From contig JAUNDZ010000003.1 of NCBI GenBank assembly GCA_030525825.1, positions 43,641 through 107,640 on the forward strand: a stretch of DNA of 64,000 bases, in the 5' to 3' direction. The translations under genes were made by a program, and so were the position numbers. How positions within the stretch are numbered: position 1 is the stretch's first letter; the number at the start of each line of letters is the position of its first letter. The notes under the pieces were generated by a model. It did no database searches and was not told the origin of the DNA. It saw nothing but the letters and a program-made list of their open reading frames with translations. This document shows positions 1 through 8,188 of the stretch, piece after piece. The stretch comes from Moraxella sp. Its GTDB lineage: Bacteria > Pseudomonadota > Gammaproteobacteria > Pseudomonadales > Moraxellaceae.

Positions 1-900
1 AAAAACATTTTCTCTGGTCGTATCTTAGAGATTGACCTAACTGAAATGGAAAATGACCTGACCGTCGAGCAAGCCTTTGAATTGTCAGATGCTTCTGCCG
101 AGCGTAGTGCAGCAGGCTGTGCCATCACCGTATCAGAAGAGAAAGTGGCTGAATACCTACGCTCTAACATCGTCATGTTAAAATGGATGATTGCCGAAGG
201 CTATGGCGATGCTCGTACGCTGGCTCGTCGTGCTGAGAACATGCAAAAATGGCTGGATAACCCAAGCCTACTCAAAGCTGACCCAGACGCTGAATACACC
301 AAAGTGTATGAGATTGACCTGTCTGAAATCAAAGAACCAATCCTATGCTGTCCAAACGACCCAGATGATGCCAAGCTACTATCAGAAGTCGCTGGCGATA
401 AGATTGACGAGGTGTTCATCGGTTCTTGTATGACGAACATCGGTCATTTCCGTGCCGCAGGTAAACTGCTTGCCGAAGTGCCAGCAGGTAGCTTGACCAC
501 TCGTCTGTGGATTGCCCCACCGACCAAGATGGACGAGCGTCAGCTGATGGACGAAGGTTATTACAACACCTACGCCCAAGCAGGTGCCAGAACCGAGATG
601 CCTGGTTGCTCGCTGTGCATGGGTAACCAAGCCCGTATCGCACCGAACAGCACCGCCGTCTCAACCAGTACTCGTAACTTTCCGAACCGTCTGGGTCAAG
701 GGGCGAATGTGTACCTAGCATCAGCTGAGCTTGCGTCTGTGGCGTCTGTACTGGGTAAACTGCCTACTGTTGAAGAGTACATGGCGTATGCGGGTAAGCT
801 GTCATCGATGGAAGCCGAAGTGTACAACTATCTAAACTTCGATCAGATGAGCGAGTACACCGAAAAATCAGACAAAATCAGCGTGGCACAGCTTGCCTAA
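1..900 (+). CDS. acnB: Aconitate hydratase B, C-terminal part
   Basis: Bifunctional aconitase/2-methylisocitrate dehydratase of the TCA cycle, a cytosolic 4Fe-4S enzyme. The frame is open from base 1, so the gene begins upstream of the window and 299 codons are visible out of a usual total near 865. The family's cluster ligands are present: Cys143 of the fragment in the GSCMTNIGHF motif, and Cys203 and Cys206 in PGCSLCMGNQ. Their spacing matches E. coli AcnB Cys710, 769 and 772, so the fragment starts near residue 568 in that numbering. A strong hairpin follows the stop codon, so the gene appears to be transcribed alone or as the last gene of its unit. Nothing is odd apart from truncation by the window edge. 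Confidence 0.97.
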   Translation, partial: KNIFSGRILEIDLTEMENDLTVEQAFELSDASAERSAAGCAITVSEEKVAEYLRSNIVMLKWMIAEGYGDARTLARRAENMQKWLDNPSLLKADPDAEYTKVYEIDLSEIKEPILCCPNDPDDAKLLSEVAGDKIDEVFIGSCMTNIGHFRAAGKLLAEVPAGSLTTRLWIAPPTKMDERQLMDEGYYNTYAQAGARTEMPGCSLCMGNQARIAPNSTAVSTSTRNFPNRLGQGANVYLASAELASVASVLGKLPTVEEYMAYAGKLSSMEAEVYNYLNFDQMSEYTEKSDKISVAQLA

Positions 901-924
901 TTGCTCATTGTTTTGATTAAATAT

Positions 925-954
925 AAACACCGTCTCAGTGGGCGGTGTTTTTTT
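925..954 (+). terminator. Rho-independent terminator of acnB
   Basis: An 8-bp perfect stem (AAACACCG 925-932 with CGGTGTTT 943-950) is followed by a run of T. It lies 25 bp after the acnB stop. Confidence 0.9.
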
Positions 955-1011
955 ATTGGTTTCTCTTAAAAATGTGTCTTGGCTGTGTTATTTTCCCATA
1001 GTCTATTTTAT

Positions 1012-1025
1012 ACAATTTAATTTTA
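1012..1025 (+). promoter_or_regulatory. Putative OhrR operator, copy 1
   Basis: The 14-mer ACAATTTAATTTTA lies 40 bp before the ohrR ATG and recurs exactly at 2000-2013 before the ferritin-like gene. Known OhrR boxes in other bacteria have the form TACAATT-AATTGTA, which this resembles on its left side. Assignment as the OhrR site, giving autoregulation here, is inference. Confidence 0.5.
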
Positions 1026-1065
1026 TGCTAAAATCTGTATTTTAAATAGATATTAACCATTGACC

Positions 1066-1485
1066 ATGCACGACCACCTTCGCCTAAGCAATCAGCTTTG
1101 TTTTCCTTTGTATGCTTTATCCAGAGAGATTATCCGTCGTTACACGCCACTGCTTGAACCGCTTGATTTGACTTATCCACAGTACCTTGTGATGCTGGTT
1201 TTGTGGGAATTTGGCGAGCTGGGCGTGAGTGAGATTGGCGAAAAACTTCATTTGGACAGTGGTACGCTGACCCCGTTATTAAAACGGCTGCAAACCAAAG
1301 GGCTTATCAAGCGAACTCGCTCTGCCCAAGATGAAAGGGCAGTTAAAATCAGCCTAACCGAGCAAGGTCAATCGCTTGAAAATCAGGCAATTGACATTCC
1401 AAATGCCATGGCAAGTTGTTTAAATCTAACCGCTGATGAGATTGTATTATTACAAAAACTTATCAAACAAAACCGCCCGATGTGA
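1066..1485 (+). CDS. ohrR: MarR-family organic peroxide sensor OhrR
   Basis: Thiol-based repressor that senses organic hydroperoxides and controls ohr. It is 139 residues long, the usual size. The N-terminal motif SNQLCFPLYA carries the peroxide-reactive cysteine (Cys12 from the ATG at 1066), and a winged helix follows with the typical LDSGTLTPLLKRL recognition helix. An upstream in-frame TTG (1060) is possible, but the ATG gives the normal family N-terminus. A second conserved cysteine typical of two-Cys OhrR proteins is only loosely matched, near residue 122. Seven bases separate its stop from the thioesterase-like gene, so the two are probably co-transcribed. The ohr gene lies about 1.1 kb downstream, which supports the name. 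Confidence 0.9.
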   Translation: MHDHLRLSNQLCFPLYALSREIIRRYTPLLEPLDLTYPQYLVMLVLWEFGELGVSEIGEKLHLDSGTLTPLLKRLQTKGLIKRTRSAQDERAVKISLTEQGQSLENQAIDIPNAMASCLNLTADEIVLLQKLIKQNRPM

Positions 1486-1492
1486 GAATCCG

Positions 1493-1927
1493 ATGAACAT
1501 TCAGACATTACAACATTGGCTTGACGAACATATTCCTGCTTGTCGCTTGCTCGGCTTGCAAATATGCCAAGCAGATTTGGACAAGGTGGTGGTATCGGCA
1601 GATTTCACGCCCAATCACAACCATCACAACACCATATTTGGCGGCAGTCAATCATTATTAGCGACCGCTTGTGCATGGCTTGCCGTCAATATTAACTTCC
1701 CTGATGCGGGCGGCAACATCGTGATTCGCCAAAGTCATATTCGCTACCTTGCCCCTGCAACTGGCGATGTGCTGGCAGTGTGCCAAGTTGATGGCGAACA
1801 AAAACGCACCTGCCAACAAATACTTGGTAAAGTGAATAAGGGTAAAATTACGGTAACTTGTGGGATTTTTTGCCAAGACAAACAGGTGGCTGTCTTTGAA
1901 GGGGAGTTTGTTGTCTTTCGTAGTTGA
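1493..1927 (+). CDS. YiiD-type thioesterase-domain protein
   Basis: A small (144 aa) hotdog-fold protein of the thioesterase_YiiD_C type. Recognisable features are the HHNTIFGGSQSLLATACAW segment near the active-site helix and the conserved RQSHIRYLAPATGDV strand. The natural substrate of this family is not established; acyl-CoA or acyl-ACP hydrolysis is the general expectation. The ATG at 1493 was chosen because it lies directly after ohrR (7 bp) and gives the family N-terminus; an earlier in-frame start would overlap ohrR by 50 bases. Placement in a peroxide-response locus suggests, without proving, a role in handling oxidised or free acyl chains. No terminator follows. Confidence 0.75.
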   Translation: MNIQTLQHWLDEHIPACRLLGLQICQADLDKVVVSADFTPNHNHHNTIFGGSQSLLATACAWLAVNINFPDAGGNIVIRQSHIRYLAPATGDVLAVCQVDGEQKRTCQQILGKVNKGKITVTCGIFCQDKQVAVFEGEFVVFRS

Positions 1928-1993
1928 TAAGCCATGATGTTCGTTCTGGTCTGTCATGGATTGCCAGTTGATTAAATATTTTTAAAAAATATA

Positions 1994-2022
1994 TTGAACA
2001 CAATTTAATTTTACACTATAAT
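1994..2022 (+). promoter_or_regulatory. Sigma70-type promoter with embedded operator copy 2
   Basis: TTGAAC (1994-1999) and TATAAT (2017-2022) are separated by 17 bp. The 14-bp element shared with the ohrR upstream region fills most of the spacer (2000-2013), an ideal place for repression. It should drive the ferritin-like gene and possibly ohr. Confidence 0.7.
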
Positions 2023-2061
2023 AATTCCCGTCAAGACAAATTAAACTTTTTGGAGCAATTT

Positions 2062-2514
2062 ATGAATCCAATTCACACCTTATTAAATGACCTGCTCGCT
2101 GTCTATTGGAAAGCACTCATTCAGCACAAAAGCCATGTTGCTGTGATTGAAAGCGAAGGAGCGAGTCTGCTTGCCAGCAAAATGACCGCCAAAATTGCCG
2201 ATGAACCACAGACGCTTGAAAATTTGCAAAATCGTTTGCTTGATTTGGGTGGTGTGATTCGCTTTACAGTCTGCCAGCCTAATATCGGTACGAATTTGCG
2301 TGAAGCCCTGCAAAACGATTATGAATTACAAAAGAATGCTCGCACCGCTTTAAATGAGCTTGTCAGACAAGTTGCTGAGCTTAACGATGCCACCACTCGC
2401 AATTTGATTGAAGAGATTTTGGCGGACGAAGAAGAGCATTTGGCGTGGTTAGAGCAAGAATTAACTTTGCTTGAAAAATTGGGCGAGCCTTTGTATTTGT
2501 CAAAAAGAATGTAA
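2062..2514 (+). CDS. Ferritin-like (bacterioferritin/Dps superfamily) protein
   Basis: A 150-residue, largely helical protein. Its C-terminal half reads like bacterioferritin, with EEILADEEEHLAWLEQEL keeping the Glu-x-x-His metal pair of the last helix. The N-terminal half is divergent. By eye against E. coli Bfr, the haem-ligand Met52 and the ferroxidase His54 are not conserved (a DEPQTL segment stands there), Glu18 is Asp, and Glu94 seems to be Gln. The LDLGGVIRFT stretch also recalls Dps. Metal storage is therefore uncertain. The start at 2062 is set by TTGGAG 8 bp upstream. It lies between ohrR and ohr behind a promoter carrying the same 14-mer as ohrR, so a peroxide-linked role is likely. 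Confidence 0.65.
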   Translation: MNPIHTLLNDLLAVYWKALIQHKSHVAVIESEGASLLASKMTAKIADEPQTLENLQNRLLDLGGVIRFTVCQPNIGTNLREALQNDYELQKNARTALNELVRQVAELNDATTRNLIEEILADEEEHLAWLEQELTLLEKLGEPLYLSKRM

Positions 2515-2576
2515 TTTTTGATTGTACACAATCATCATTTTATCAATTTAACTTTATCTTTTTTTTGGAGTCAATT

Positions 2577-3008
2577 ATGAAAATCTTTTATCACACATCA
2601 GCCACCGCCACAGGCGGACGAGATGGTCATACCCGTATTGATGATGGTTCGCTGGGCTTTGATTTGGTGGGCTTTTCAAGTCAAAGTGGTAAAGTTGGCA
2701 CTAACCCAGAGCAGCTTTTTGCGATGGGTTACGCTGCCTGCTTTGACAGTGCGATGAATCATGTTGCTCCAAGTTTGGGCATTAAACCCACCAAGTCTAG
2801 CACCACTGTTGGTGTGAGCATTGGTCAAAAGGCGGACGGTGCGTTTGCTTTGGATTTGGACATCACGATTACCGTAGAAGGCATTAGCGTGGACGATGCT
2901 AAAAAACTCATTCAAAAAGCCCACGAAGTCTGTCCATATTCCAATGCCACTCGTGGTAATGTCGATGTGCGATTAAAGGTCAATGTGGTGCAGAGCTTTG
3001 ATTTGTGA
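2577..3008 (+). CDS. ohr: Organic hydroperoxide resistance protein Ohr
   Basis: Thiol peroxidase of the OsmC/Ohr fold that reduces organic and lipid hydroperoxides to alcohols. It is 143 residues long, typical for the family. Both catalytic cysteines are present: Cys55 in GYAACFDSAM and Cys119 in HEVCPYSNATRG, the latter context being diagnostic for Ohr rather than OsmC. The ATG at 2577 follows TTGGAG at 2565-2570. It is the target gene expected for the OhrR encoded upstream. The 62-bp gap before it contains a TATCAATTTAACTTTA stretch that is only weakly similar to the shared 14-mer, so control may come from the promoter at 1994 instead. Confidence 0.95.
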   Translation: MKIFYHTSATATGGRDGHTRIDDGSLGFDLVGFSSQSGKVGTNPEQLFAMGYAACFDSAMNHVAPSLGIKPTKSSTTVGVSIGQKADGAFALDLDITITVEGISVDDAKKLIQKAHEVCPYSNATRGNVDVRLKVNVVQSFDL

Positions 3009-3035
3009 TGTTGATGGGCAATCATCAAGAACAAG

Positions 3036-3067
3036 AACGCCGTTTGATACATTCAAGCGGTGTTTTT
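3036..3067 (+). terminator. Terminator of the ohr locus
   Basis: AACGCCG (3036-3042) pairs with CGGTGTT (3058-3064), with one G-U pair, and is followed by T residues. It closes the peroxide locus. Confidence 0.75.
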
Positions 3068-3134
3068 ATTGGGTTTTTGGGTTGATATATTTAAAATAAC
3101 TGTATAAAACAGCACAAAAATGATGCAAATTGGC

Positions 3135-3162
3135 TTGTTAATTTTGCCCTATGTGTTATAAT
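3135..3162 (+). promoter_or_regulatory. Promoter of dat with long leader
   Basis: TTGTTA (3135-3140), a 16-bp spacer, and an extended -10 TGTTATAAT ending at 3162. Transcription would begin near 3169, leaving about 300 bases of untranslated leader before dat. Confidence 0.6.
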
Positions 3163-3367
3163 TTGCCACTTTTTAAAATTAAATGAGTTTACATCTGTCA
3201 TCTTAATAATTTTAAAAATATTGCCGTGCAAGCGGTTGAATTATCCTATTTTATCTCCATAGAAAAAGTAGGGTGATTACTCTTGCAAAACTGGTGTGCA
3301 ATTTGGCATTGTCATTTCCTATCTTTTTTTGCCGATTGAGCCACACGCCGAACGTCATGACCTTGTT

Positions 3368-3403
3368 AAACCCAAATTAAATCGCAGTGGCGATATTGGG
3401 TTT
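3368..3403 (+). other. Bulged hairpin in the dat leader
   Basis: AAACCCAA (3368-3375) pairs with TTGGGTTT (3396-3403), and inside it ATCGC (3381-3385) pairs with GCGAT (3390-3394). A 5-nt bulge lies on one side. No T run follows, so this is not a simple terminator. The rest of 3068-3472 shows no gene. Confidence 0.5.
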
Positions 3404-3472
3404 GGGTTTAGGGATTTGCACAGCAAATTCATAGGTTTTTCTTTTAACCCTTATCTGAGATGGTAATCCGAT

Positions 3473-4849
3473 ATGAGCGTTCATTCTATTAATCATGCCC
3501 CTGTAACCCCCAAAGATGGTGCAACCAACGACTACTACCTGACTCGTCAAAACGAGATGGAGTCAAATGTCAGAAGTTACCCCCGCAAACTGCCCCTAGC
3601 CATTGCCAAAGCACAAGGGTGCTGGGTAACAGATGTAGAGGGCAATGAGTATCTTGACTGTTTGGCAGGTGCTGGCACACTGGCACTTGGGCATAATCAC
3701 CCTGCAACCATCAACGCCATCAAGGACGTGCTAGACAGCGGTCTGCCCCTGCATACCCTTGACATCACCACCCCCATTAAAGACGCTTTTACCGAAAAGC
3801 TCTTATCCTTTTTCCCAGAAAATTTTGTGCTACAATTCTGCGGTCCAACAGGAGCAGACGGCACAGAAGCCGCCATCAAACTTGCCAAAACCTACACAGG
3901 ACGTGATAATGTCATTGCGTTCTCTGGCGGTTATCATGGCATGACGCACGGCTCTTTGGCGATGACGGGCAATCTCTCTGCCAAAGAAAAAGTCGGCAAT
4001 CTCATGGCGGGTGTGCAGTTTATGCCGTATCCGCACGAGTATCGCTGTCCGCTTGGGCTTGGCGGTGAAGCGGGTGTGGACGCTTTGACGTATTATTTTG
4101 AAAACTTTATTGAAGATGTAGAAAGTGGCGTGGTCAAGCCCGCTGCCGTGATTTTAGAAGCCATTCAAGGTGAGGGCGGTGTCGTCCCTGCTCCCAAAAA
4201 ATGGCTCCAAAAAGTGCGTGAAGTTACCGCCAAGCATGACATCGTGCTTATCCTAGACGAAGTGCAAGCTGGCTTTGCCCGCTCTGGCAAGATGTTTGCC
4301 TTTGAACACGCCGAGATTGTCCCTGATGTGGTGGTGATGTCTAAGGCGGTGGGCGGTGGTTTGCCCCTGTGCGTGCTGGCGATTAACAAAAAGTTTGACG
4401 CTTGGGCACCAGCAGGACACACAGGCACATTCCGTGGCAATCAGCTGGCGATGGCAGCAGGATATAATGTCTTGACCGAAATTACTAACAATAACCTTGC
4501 TGAAAACTCACGCATTCAAGGCGAATTTTTGCGTGATGAATTGCGTAAGGTTGCGACAGAATTCCCCTGCATTGGCAATGTGCGTGGTCGTGGTCTGATG
4601 ACAGGCATTGAGATTGTGGACGAAAGACAAGCCAAAGACCAAATCGGTTCTTATCCTGCCGATGGCGTACTGGCGGCGGCTATCCAAAAAGCGTGCTTTA
4701 ATAATAAGCTACTTTTGGAGCGTGGCGGTCGTGGTGGTACGGTGGTTCGCCTACTTTGCCCAATCACCATCACTCGTGAAGAGTGTCAAGAAGTGGTCAA
4801 ACGCTTTAAGCAAGCGGTTGGCGAAGCGGTGAAAGAAGTGCGTGGGTAA
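3473..4849 (+). CDS. dat: Diaminobutyrate--2-oxoglutarate aminotransferase
   Basis: Class III PLP aminotransferase that makes L-2,4-diaminobutyrate from aspartate semialdehyde and glutamate, the first step to 1,3-diaminopropane. It is 458 residues long, normal for the Acinetobacter-type enzyme. The PLP-binding lysine is Lys291 in the [12 protein letters not shown] motif. [28 protein letters not shown] and [14 protein letters not shown] are family signatures. The ATG at 3473 is preceded by GAGATGG about 10 bp upstream. A long leader with a hairpin precedes it, and ddc follows after 106 bp, as in Acinetobacter. The reading frame is intact although its partner ddc is interrupted. Confidence 0.95.
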   Translation: MSVHSINHAPVTPKDGATNDYYLTRQNEMESNVRSYPRKLPLAIAKAQGCWVTDVEGNEYLDCLAGAGTLALGHNHPATINAIKDVLDSGLPLHTLDITTPIKDAFTEKLLSFFPENFVLQFCGPTGADGTEAAIKLAKTYTGRDNVIAFSGGYHGMTHGSLAMTGNLSAKEKVGNLMAGVQFMPYPHEYRCPLGLGGEAGVDALTYYFENFIEDVESGVVKPAAVILEAIQGEGGVVPAPKKWLQKVREVTAKHDIVLILDEVQAGFARSGKMFAFEHAEIVPDVVVMSKAVGGGLPLCVLAINKKFDAWAPAGHTGTFRGNQLAMAAGYNVLTEITNNNLAENSRIQGEFLRDELRKVATEFPCIGNVRGRGLMTGIEIVDERQAKDQIGSYPADGVLAAAIQKACFNNKLLLERGGRGGTVVRLLCPITITREECQEVVKRFKQAVGEAVKEVRG

Positions 4850-4871
4850 TCGCAATTTGTTCTAACATCAG

Positions 4872-4910
4872 CCAAATCAGATTGGGCAAGTTTGTCTGAT
4901 TTGGTTTGGC
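4872..4910 (+). terminator. Hairpin between dat and ddc
   Basis: CCAAATCAGA (4872-4881) is a perfect inverted repeat of TCTGATTTGG (4895-4904), followed by TTTGGCTTTTA. The T run is imperfect, so it may only attenuate read-through into ddc. Confidence 0.5.
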
Positions 4911-4955
4911 TTTTAGTTTATAATATCATGATTGATAAAACCATAAGGAAAGTCT

Positions 4956-6500
4956 ATGTCCAACCTATCCAAACACCGCCAAGCCCTGTTCTGCAACGAT
5001 ACCCAGTCCATCAGCGACTACCAAACAGCGATGAACCAAGCGGTACAAGCCGTCTCAAACTGGCTCAAAGAAGACAAAATGTACACAGGCGGTAGCATTA
5101 AAGAGCTTCGCTCCCAAATCGCCTTTAACCCCAGTAAAGACGGCTTGGGTGTACAAAAATCACTTGACCGCCTTGTGGAGCTGTTTTTAAACAAAAGTTT
5201 AAAGGTGCATCACCCTCATTCTTTGGCACACTTGCATTGCCCCACGATGGTAACTTCACAAATTGCTGAAGTTCTCATCAACGCCACCAATCAGTCTATG
5301 GACTCGTGGGACCAGTCGCCAGCAGGCTCATTGATGGAAGTACAACTCATTGATTACCTACGCCAAAAAACAGGCTATGGGGCTGGCACGGCAGGGGTGT
5401 TTACTTCTGGTGGTACACAGTCCAATTTGATGGGCGTTTTGCTGGCTCGTGATTGGTGAATTGCCAAAAATTGGACAAATGCAGACGGCAAAGAATGGTC
5501 GGTTCAAAAAGATGGCATTCCTAGCGATGCAATGACAAAGGTCAAAGTACTTTGCTCCGAAAACGCCCACTTCTCTGTACAAAAAAACATGGCGATGATG
5601 GGTATGGGCTTTCAATCGGTGGTTACTGTGCCTGTTAATGATAATGCCCAGATGGATACCAAAGCCCTTGCACAGATTATGGCGGACTTACAGGCAGATG
5701 GTAAGATTGTGGCGTGCGTGGTGGCAACGGCAGGCACAACTGATGCAGGGGCGATTGATGACATCAAGACAATCCGCAAGCTGTGCGATGACTATGGTGC
5801 GTGGCTACATATTGATGCGGCGTGGGGCGGAGCGTTACTGTTATCTAACGACTACCGTGATATGCTTGATGGTGTGGAGCTGTCGGATTCTATCACGCTT
5901 GATTTTCATAAGCACTTTTTCCAAAGTATCTCGTGCGGTGCGTTCTTATTAAAAGATGAGCAAAACTACCGCTTTATGCACTATGAAGCCGAATATCTAA
6001 ACTCTGCCTATGACGAAGAACACGGCGTGCCAAACCTTGTATCCAAATCTTTGCAGACCACTCGCCGTTTTGATGCCTTGAAGTTGTGGTTTACGGTGGA
6101 GGCACTCGGTGAAGAGCTGTATGGCTCAATGATTGACCACGGTGTTAAGCTGACCCGTGAGGTGGCGGATTATATCCGTGCAACTGATGGTTTAGAATTA
6201 CTGGTTGAACCACAATTTGCGTCCGTGCTGTTCCGTGTTGTGCCAAAAGATTATCCTGCCGAGTTTGTGGATAATCTTAATCAAAATGTCGCCGATGAGC
6301 TGTTTGCTCGGGGTGAAGCCAACATTGGCGTAACTCGTGTCATTGACAGCCGTCAAAATGTGCAGTCTTTAAAGATGACCACCCTAAGTCCGATTGCTAT
6401 GCTTGACAATGTCAAAGCCTTACTTGGTCAAGTCTTGGCAGAGGCAGAGCGGATTAAAGACGATATCAAAAATGGCACTTATACCCCGCCGATTGATTGA
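4956..6500 (+). pseudogene. ddc: L-2,4-diaminobutyrate decarboxylase, interrupted by an in-frame TGA
   Basis: PLP-dependent group II decarboxylase that converts 2,4-diaminobutyrate to 1,3-diaminopropane. The frame runs from the ATG at 4956 (AAGGAAAG upstream) to 6500, 515 codons including the final stop, the usual family size. Codon 168 (5457-5459), just after LLARDW, is TGA. The rest of the frame is undamaged and fully recognisable: [14 protein letters not shown] before the stop, and after it [33 protein letters not shown] and the PLP lysine Lys319 in LDFHKHFFQ. Translation would stop before the PLP lysine, so the 167-residue product cannot be active. A single recent nonsense mutation or a base-call error both fit. 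A restart at the ATG at 5532 would lack part of the cofactor domain. Confidence 0.9.
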
Positions 6501-6589
6501 TTTTGCTGTGATTTGTAGGGGCGAATGGCAATTCACCCTGTGAATTTGGCACAATTTGTATTATTGAATTATTAATTTAATAAACATAA

Positions 6590-6624
6590 AAACCGATTAG
6601 AGTAACATTTAATCGGTTTCTATT
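6590..6624 (+). terminator. Terminator after ddc
   Basis: A perfect 10-bp stem, AAACCGATTA (6590-6599) with TAATCGGTTT (6610-6619), is followed by CTATTT. It separates ddc from the DUF72 gene. Confidence 0.65.
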
Positions 6625-6643
6625 TAATAAATCAAGGAGTTGT

Positions 6644-7465
6644 ATGCCAACCATCTATATCGGTACAGGCGGATATGGCGACACCGATTTGATTGGTTCG
6701 TTGTACCCACACGGTGCAAAGGCTGGCGAATTTTTGCACCAATATGCCAACCATTATGACTGCGTGGAGATTAACGCAAGTTTCCACACCCCCATCGGTG
6801 CCAAATCCATACAAGGTATGCTAAATAAAGCCGATGGACGGCTAAAATTTTCTTTTAAACTGCACCAAGATTTTAGCCATACTCGCAGTGCTACCGCTAA
6901 GATTGCCCAAGATTTTTTGGGTATATTAACGCCTTTTGGTCAATATCTTGCCCCATTATTATTACAATTTCCGCACAGCTTTGAGCGGACACTTGCCAAT
7001 CGTCAATATCTGGGCGAGCTGGTAAAGTGGTTTGAAAATCAACCACTTGCCATCGAGTTTCGCCACCCCAGTTGGCACATCACACCTGTATTTAGCCATT
7101 TTGCCAAAACGCCAAACCTGATTTGGGTCAATACCGATTATCCTAAGAACATTGGACTGCCCAATACGCCTTTTTGGGTCAATGCTCGCACCGCTTATTA
7201 CCGCCTACACGGACGGCGGGGCGATTGGTGGGATAAAGAGAGTGTCAAAGAGCGACATGATTATCACTATAATGATGATGAACTTGGTAAAATCGCCGAT
7301 GAGATTTTTAGTCATCGTGCCAATTTTGATGAGCTGTTTATTTATTTTCAAAACACCACTAATGCCCATTCGTTTTATAATATATTGATATTAAAAGAAA
7401 AATTAAGTGAACGGGGTTTTGTGGTGAAAGTGCCGACACCAGTGGGGCAGGGGGAGCTATTTTGA
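6644..7465 (+). CDS. DUF72 (YecE-like) family protein
   Basis: A 273-residue protein of the DUF72/YecE family, predicted to fold as a TIM barrel. Its biochemical function is not known. Family hallmarks are the N-terminal IYIGTGGYG, NHYDCVEINASFH, KFSFKLHQDFSHTR, LLLQFPHSFERT, IEFRHPSWH and the late YYRLHGRRG and LFIYFQNTTNAHS segments. The ATG at 6644 follows AAGGAG at 6634-6639. It stands alone between two terminators. No neighbour suggests a pathway. Confidence 0.9.
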   Translation: MPTIYIGTGGYGDTDLIGSLYPHGAKAGEFLHQYANHYDCVEINASFHTPIGAKSIQGMLNKADGRLKFSFKLHQDFSHTRSATAKIAQDFLGILTPFGQYLAPLLLQFPHSFERTLANRQYLGELVKWFENQPLAIEFRHPSWHITPVFSHFAKTPNLIWVNTDYPKNIGLPNTPFWVNARTAYYRLHGRRGDWWDKESVKERHDYHYNDDELGKIADEIFSHRANFDELFIYFQNTTNAHSFYNILILKEKLSERGFVVKVPTPVGQGELF

Positions 7466-7490
7466 TGGCTTTGACAATACAAACAACAAA

Positions 7491-7520
7491 AAACCGCCGT
7501 TGATAGTGGCGGTCTTTTTT
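7491..7520. terminator. Bidirectional terminator
   Basis: ACCGCC (7493-7498) pairs with GGCGGT (7508-7513), with A residues on the left and T residues on the right. It serves both the DUF72 gene and the convergent Sel1 gene. Confidence 0.8.
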
Positions 7521-7541
7521 TATGCGGCTGTGTGATAAAAA

Positions 7542-8105
7542 TCACTTGCTTTGAAACCAATTGTTGGCGTTGTTTTTGGCTTTTTCGATGTCTTTTGATG
7601 ATAGGTTTAGAGCAAGCTGACCGATTTTTGCCTGGGCTTTGTTTCTGATGTTTTGGTCGAGCATGCCATCTCGTGTGGATAGGTCGTACCATTTGTAGGC
7701 ATCGACAAGGCGTTTTTCTCGCTCGTCCAGCATGGCAAGGGCGTAACTGGCTCGGTTATCGCCTAGGTGGGCGGCTTTTTCGAGCCATTTGCGTGCTTCA
7801 CCCATATCGGCTTTGACGCCTTCGCCACGCAGATACATCAGACCTAGGTTCAGCTGAGCGGGAGAAGCGTTTTGTTCGGCGGCACGAGTGTACCAGTATG
7901 CGGCACGGCTGGCATCTTTGGCGACGCCTTCACCTTTTTGTAGGCGTTTTGCTAGGAAAAACTGTGCGTGATGGTTGCCCTGAGCGGCTTTGGCGGTTAA
8001 GCTGTTGATGTCCATGCTTTCAAATTGACTGCTCGATGATTGAGCGTGGCTCACTACTGCGGTGCTAAGCGTGGCAGAAAGTAGGGCAATTTTTAGGATT
8101 TTCAT
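7542..8105 (-). CDS. Exported Sel1-repeat protein
   Basis: A 187-residue protein with an N-terminal signal peptide (MKILKIALLSATLSTAVVSHA, likely cut after Ala) followed by Sel1-like repeats, short TPR-type helical pairs. They read AAQGNHHAQFFLAKRLQKGEGV, then AEQNASPAQLNLGLMYLRGEGV, then AAHLGDNRASYALAML. Sel1 proteins are usually protein-protein adaptors; no partner can be named. The start at 8105 was chosen because TTGGAG lies 7 bp upstream and the signal peptide begins there; the frame is open 9 codons further upstream. A second exported Sel1 protein lies at 13945-14427. The two are similar in design but have different sequences. Confidence 0.85.
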   Translation of the reverse strand: MKILKIALLSATLSTAVVSHAQSSSSQFESMDINSLTAKAAQGNHHAQFFLAKRLQKGEGVAKDASRAAYWYTRAAEQNASPAQLNLGLMYLRGEGVKADMGEARKWLEKAAHLGDNRASYALAMLDEREKRLVDAYKWYDLSTRDGMLDQNIRNKAQAKIGQLALNLSSKDIEKAKNNANNWFQSK

Positions 8106-8188
8106 AACAACTCCAAGACGAAACAATACCATATCTTAGCATTTTATGCCCAAAAACTCAATGAATAAATCAAAGCAGGGGCAAATGG

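Noticed and set aside
5457-5459. The TGA in ddc as a selenocysteine codon
   Set aside because: Group II decarboxylases are not known selenoproteins, no hairpin resembling a SECIS follows, and the position is not an active-site residue.
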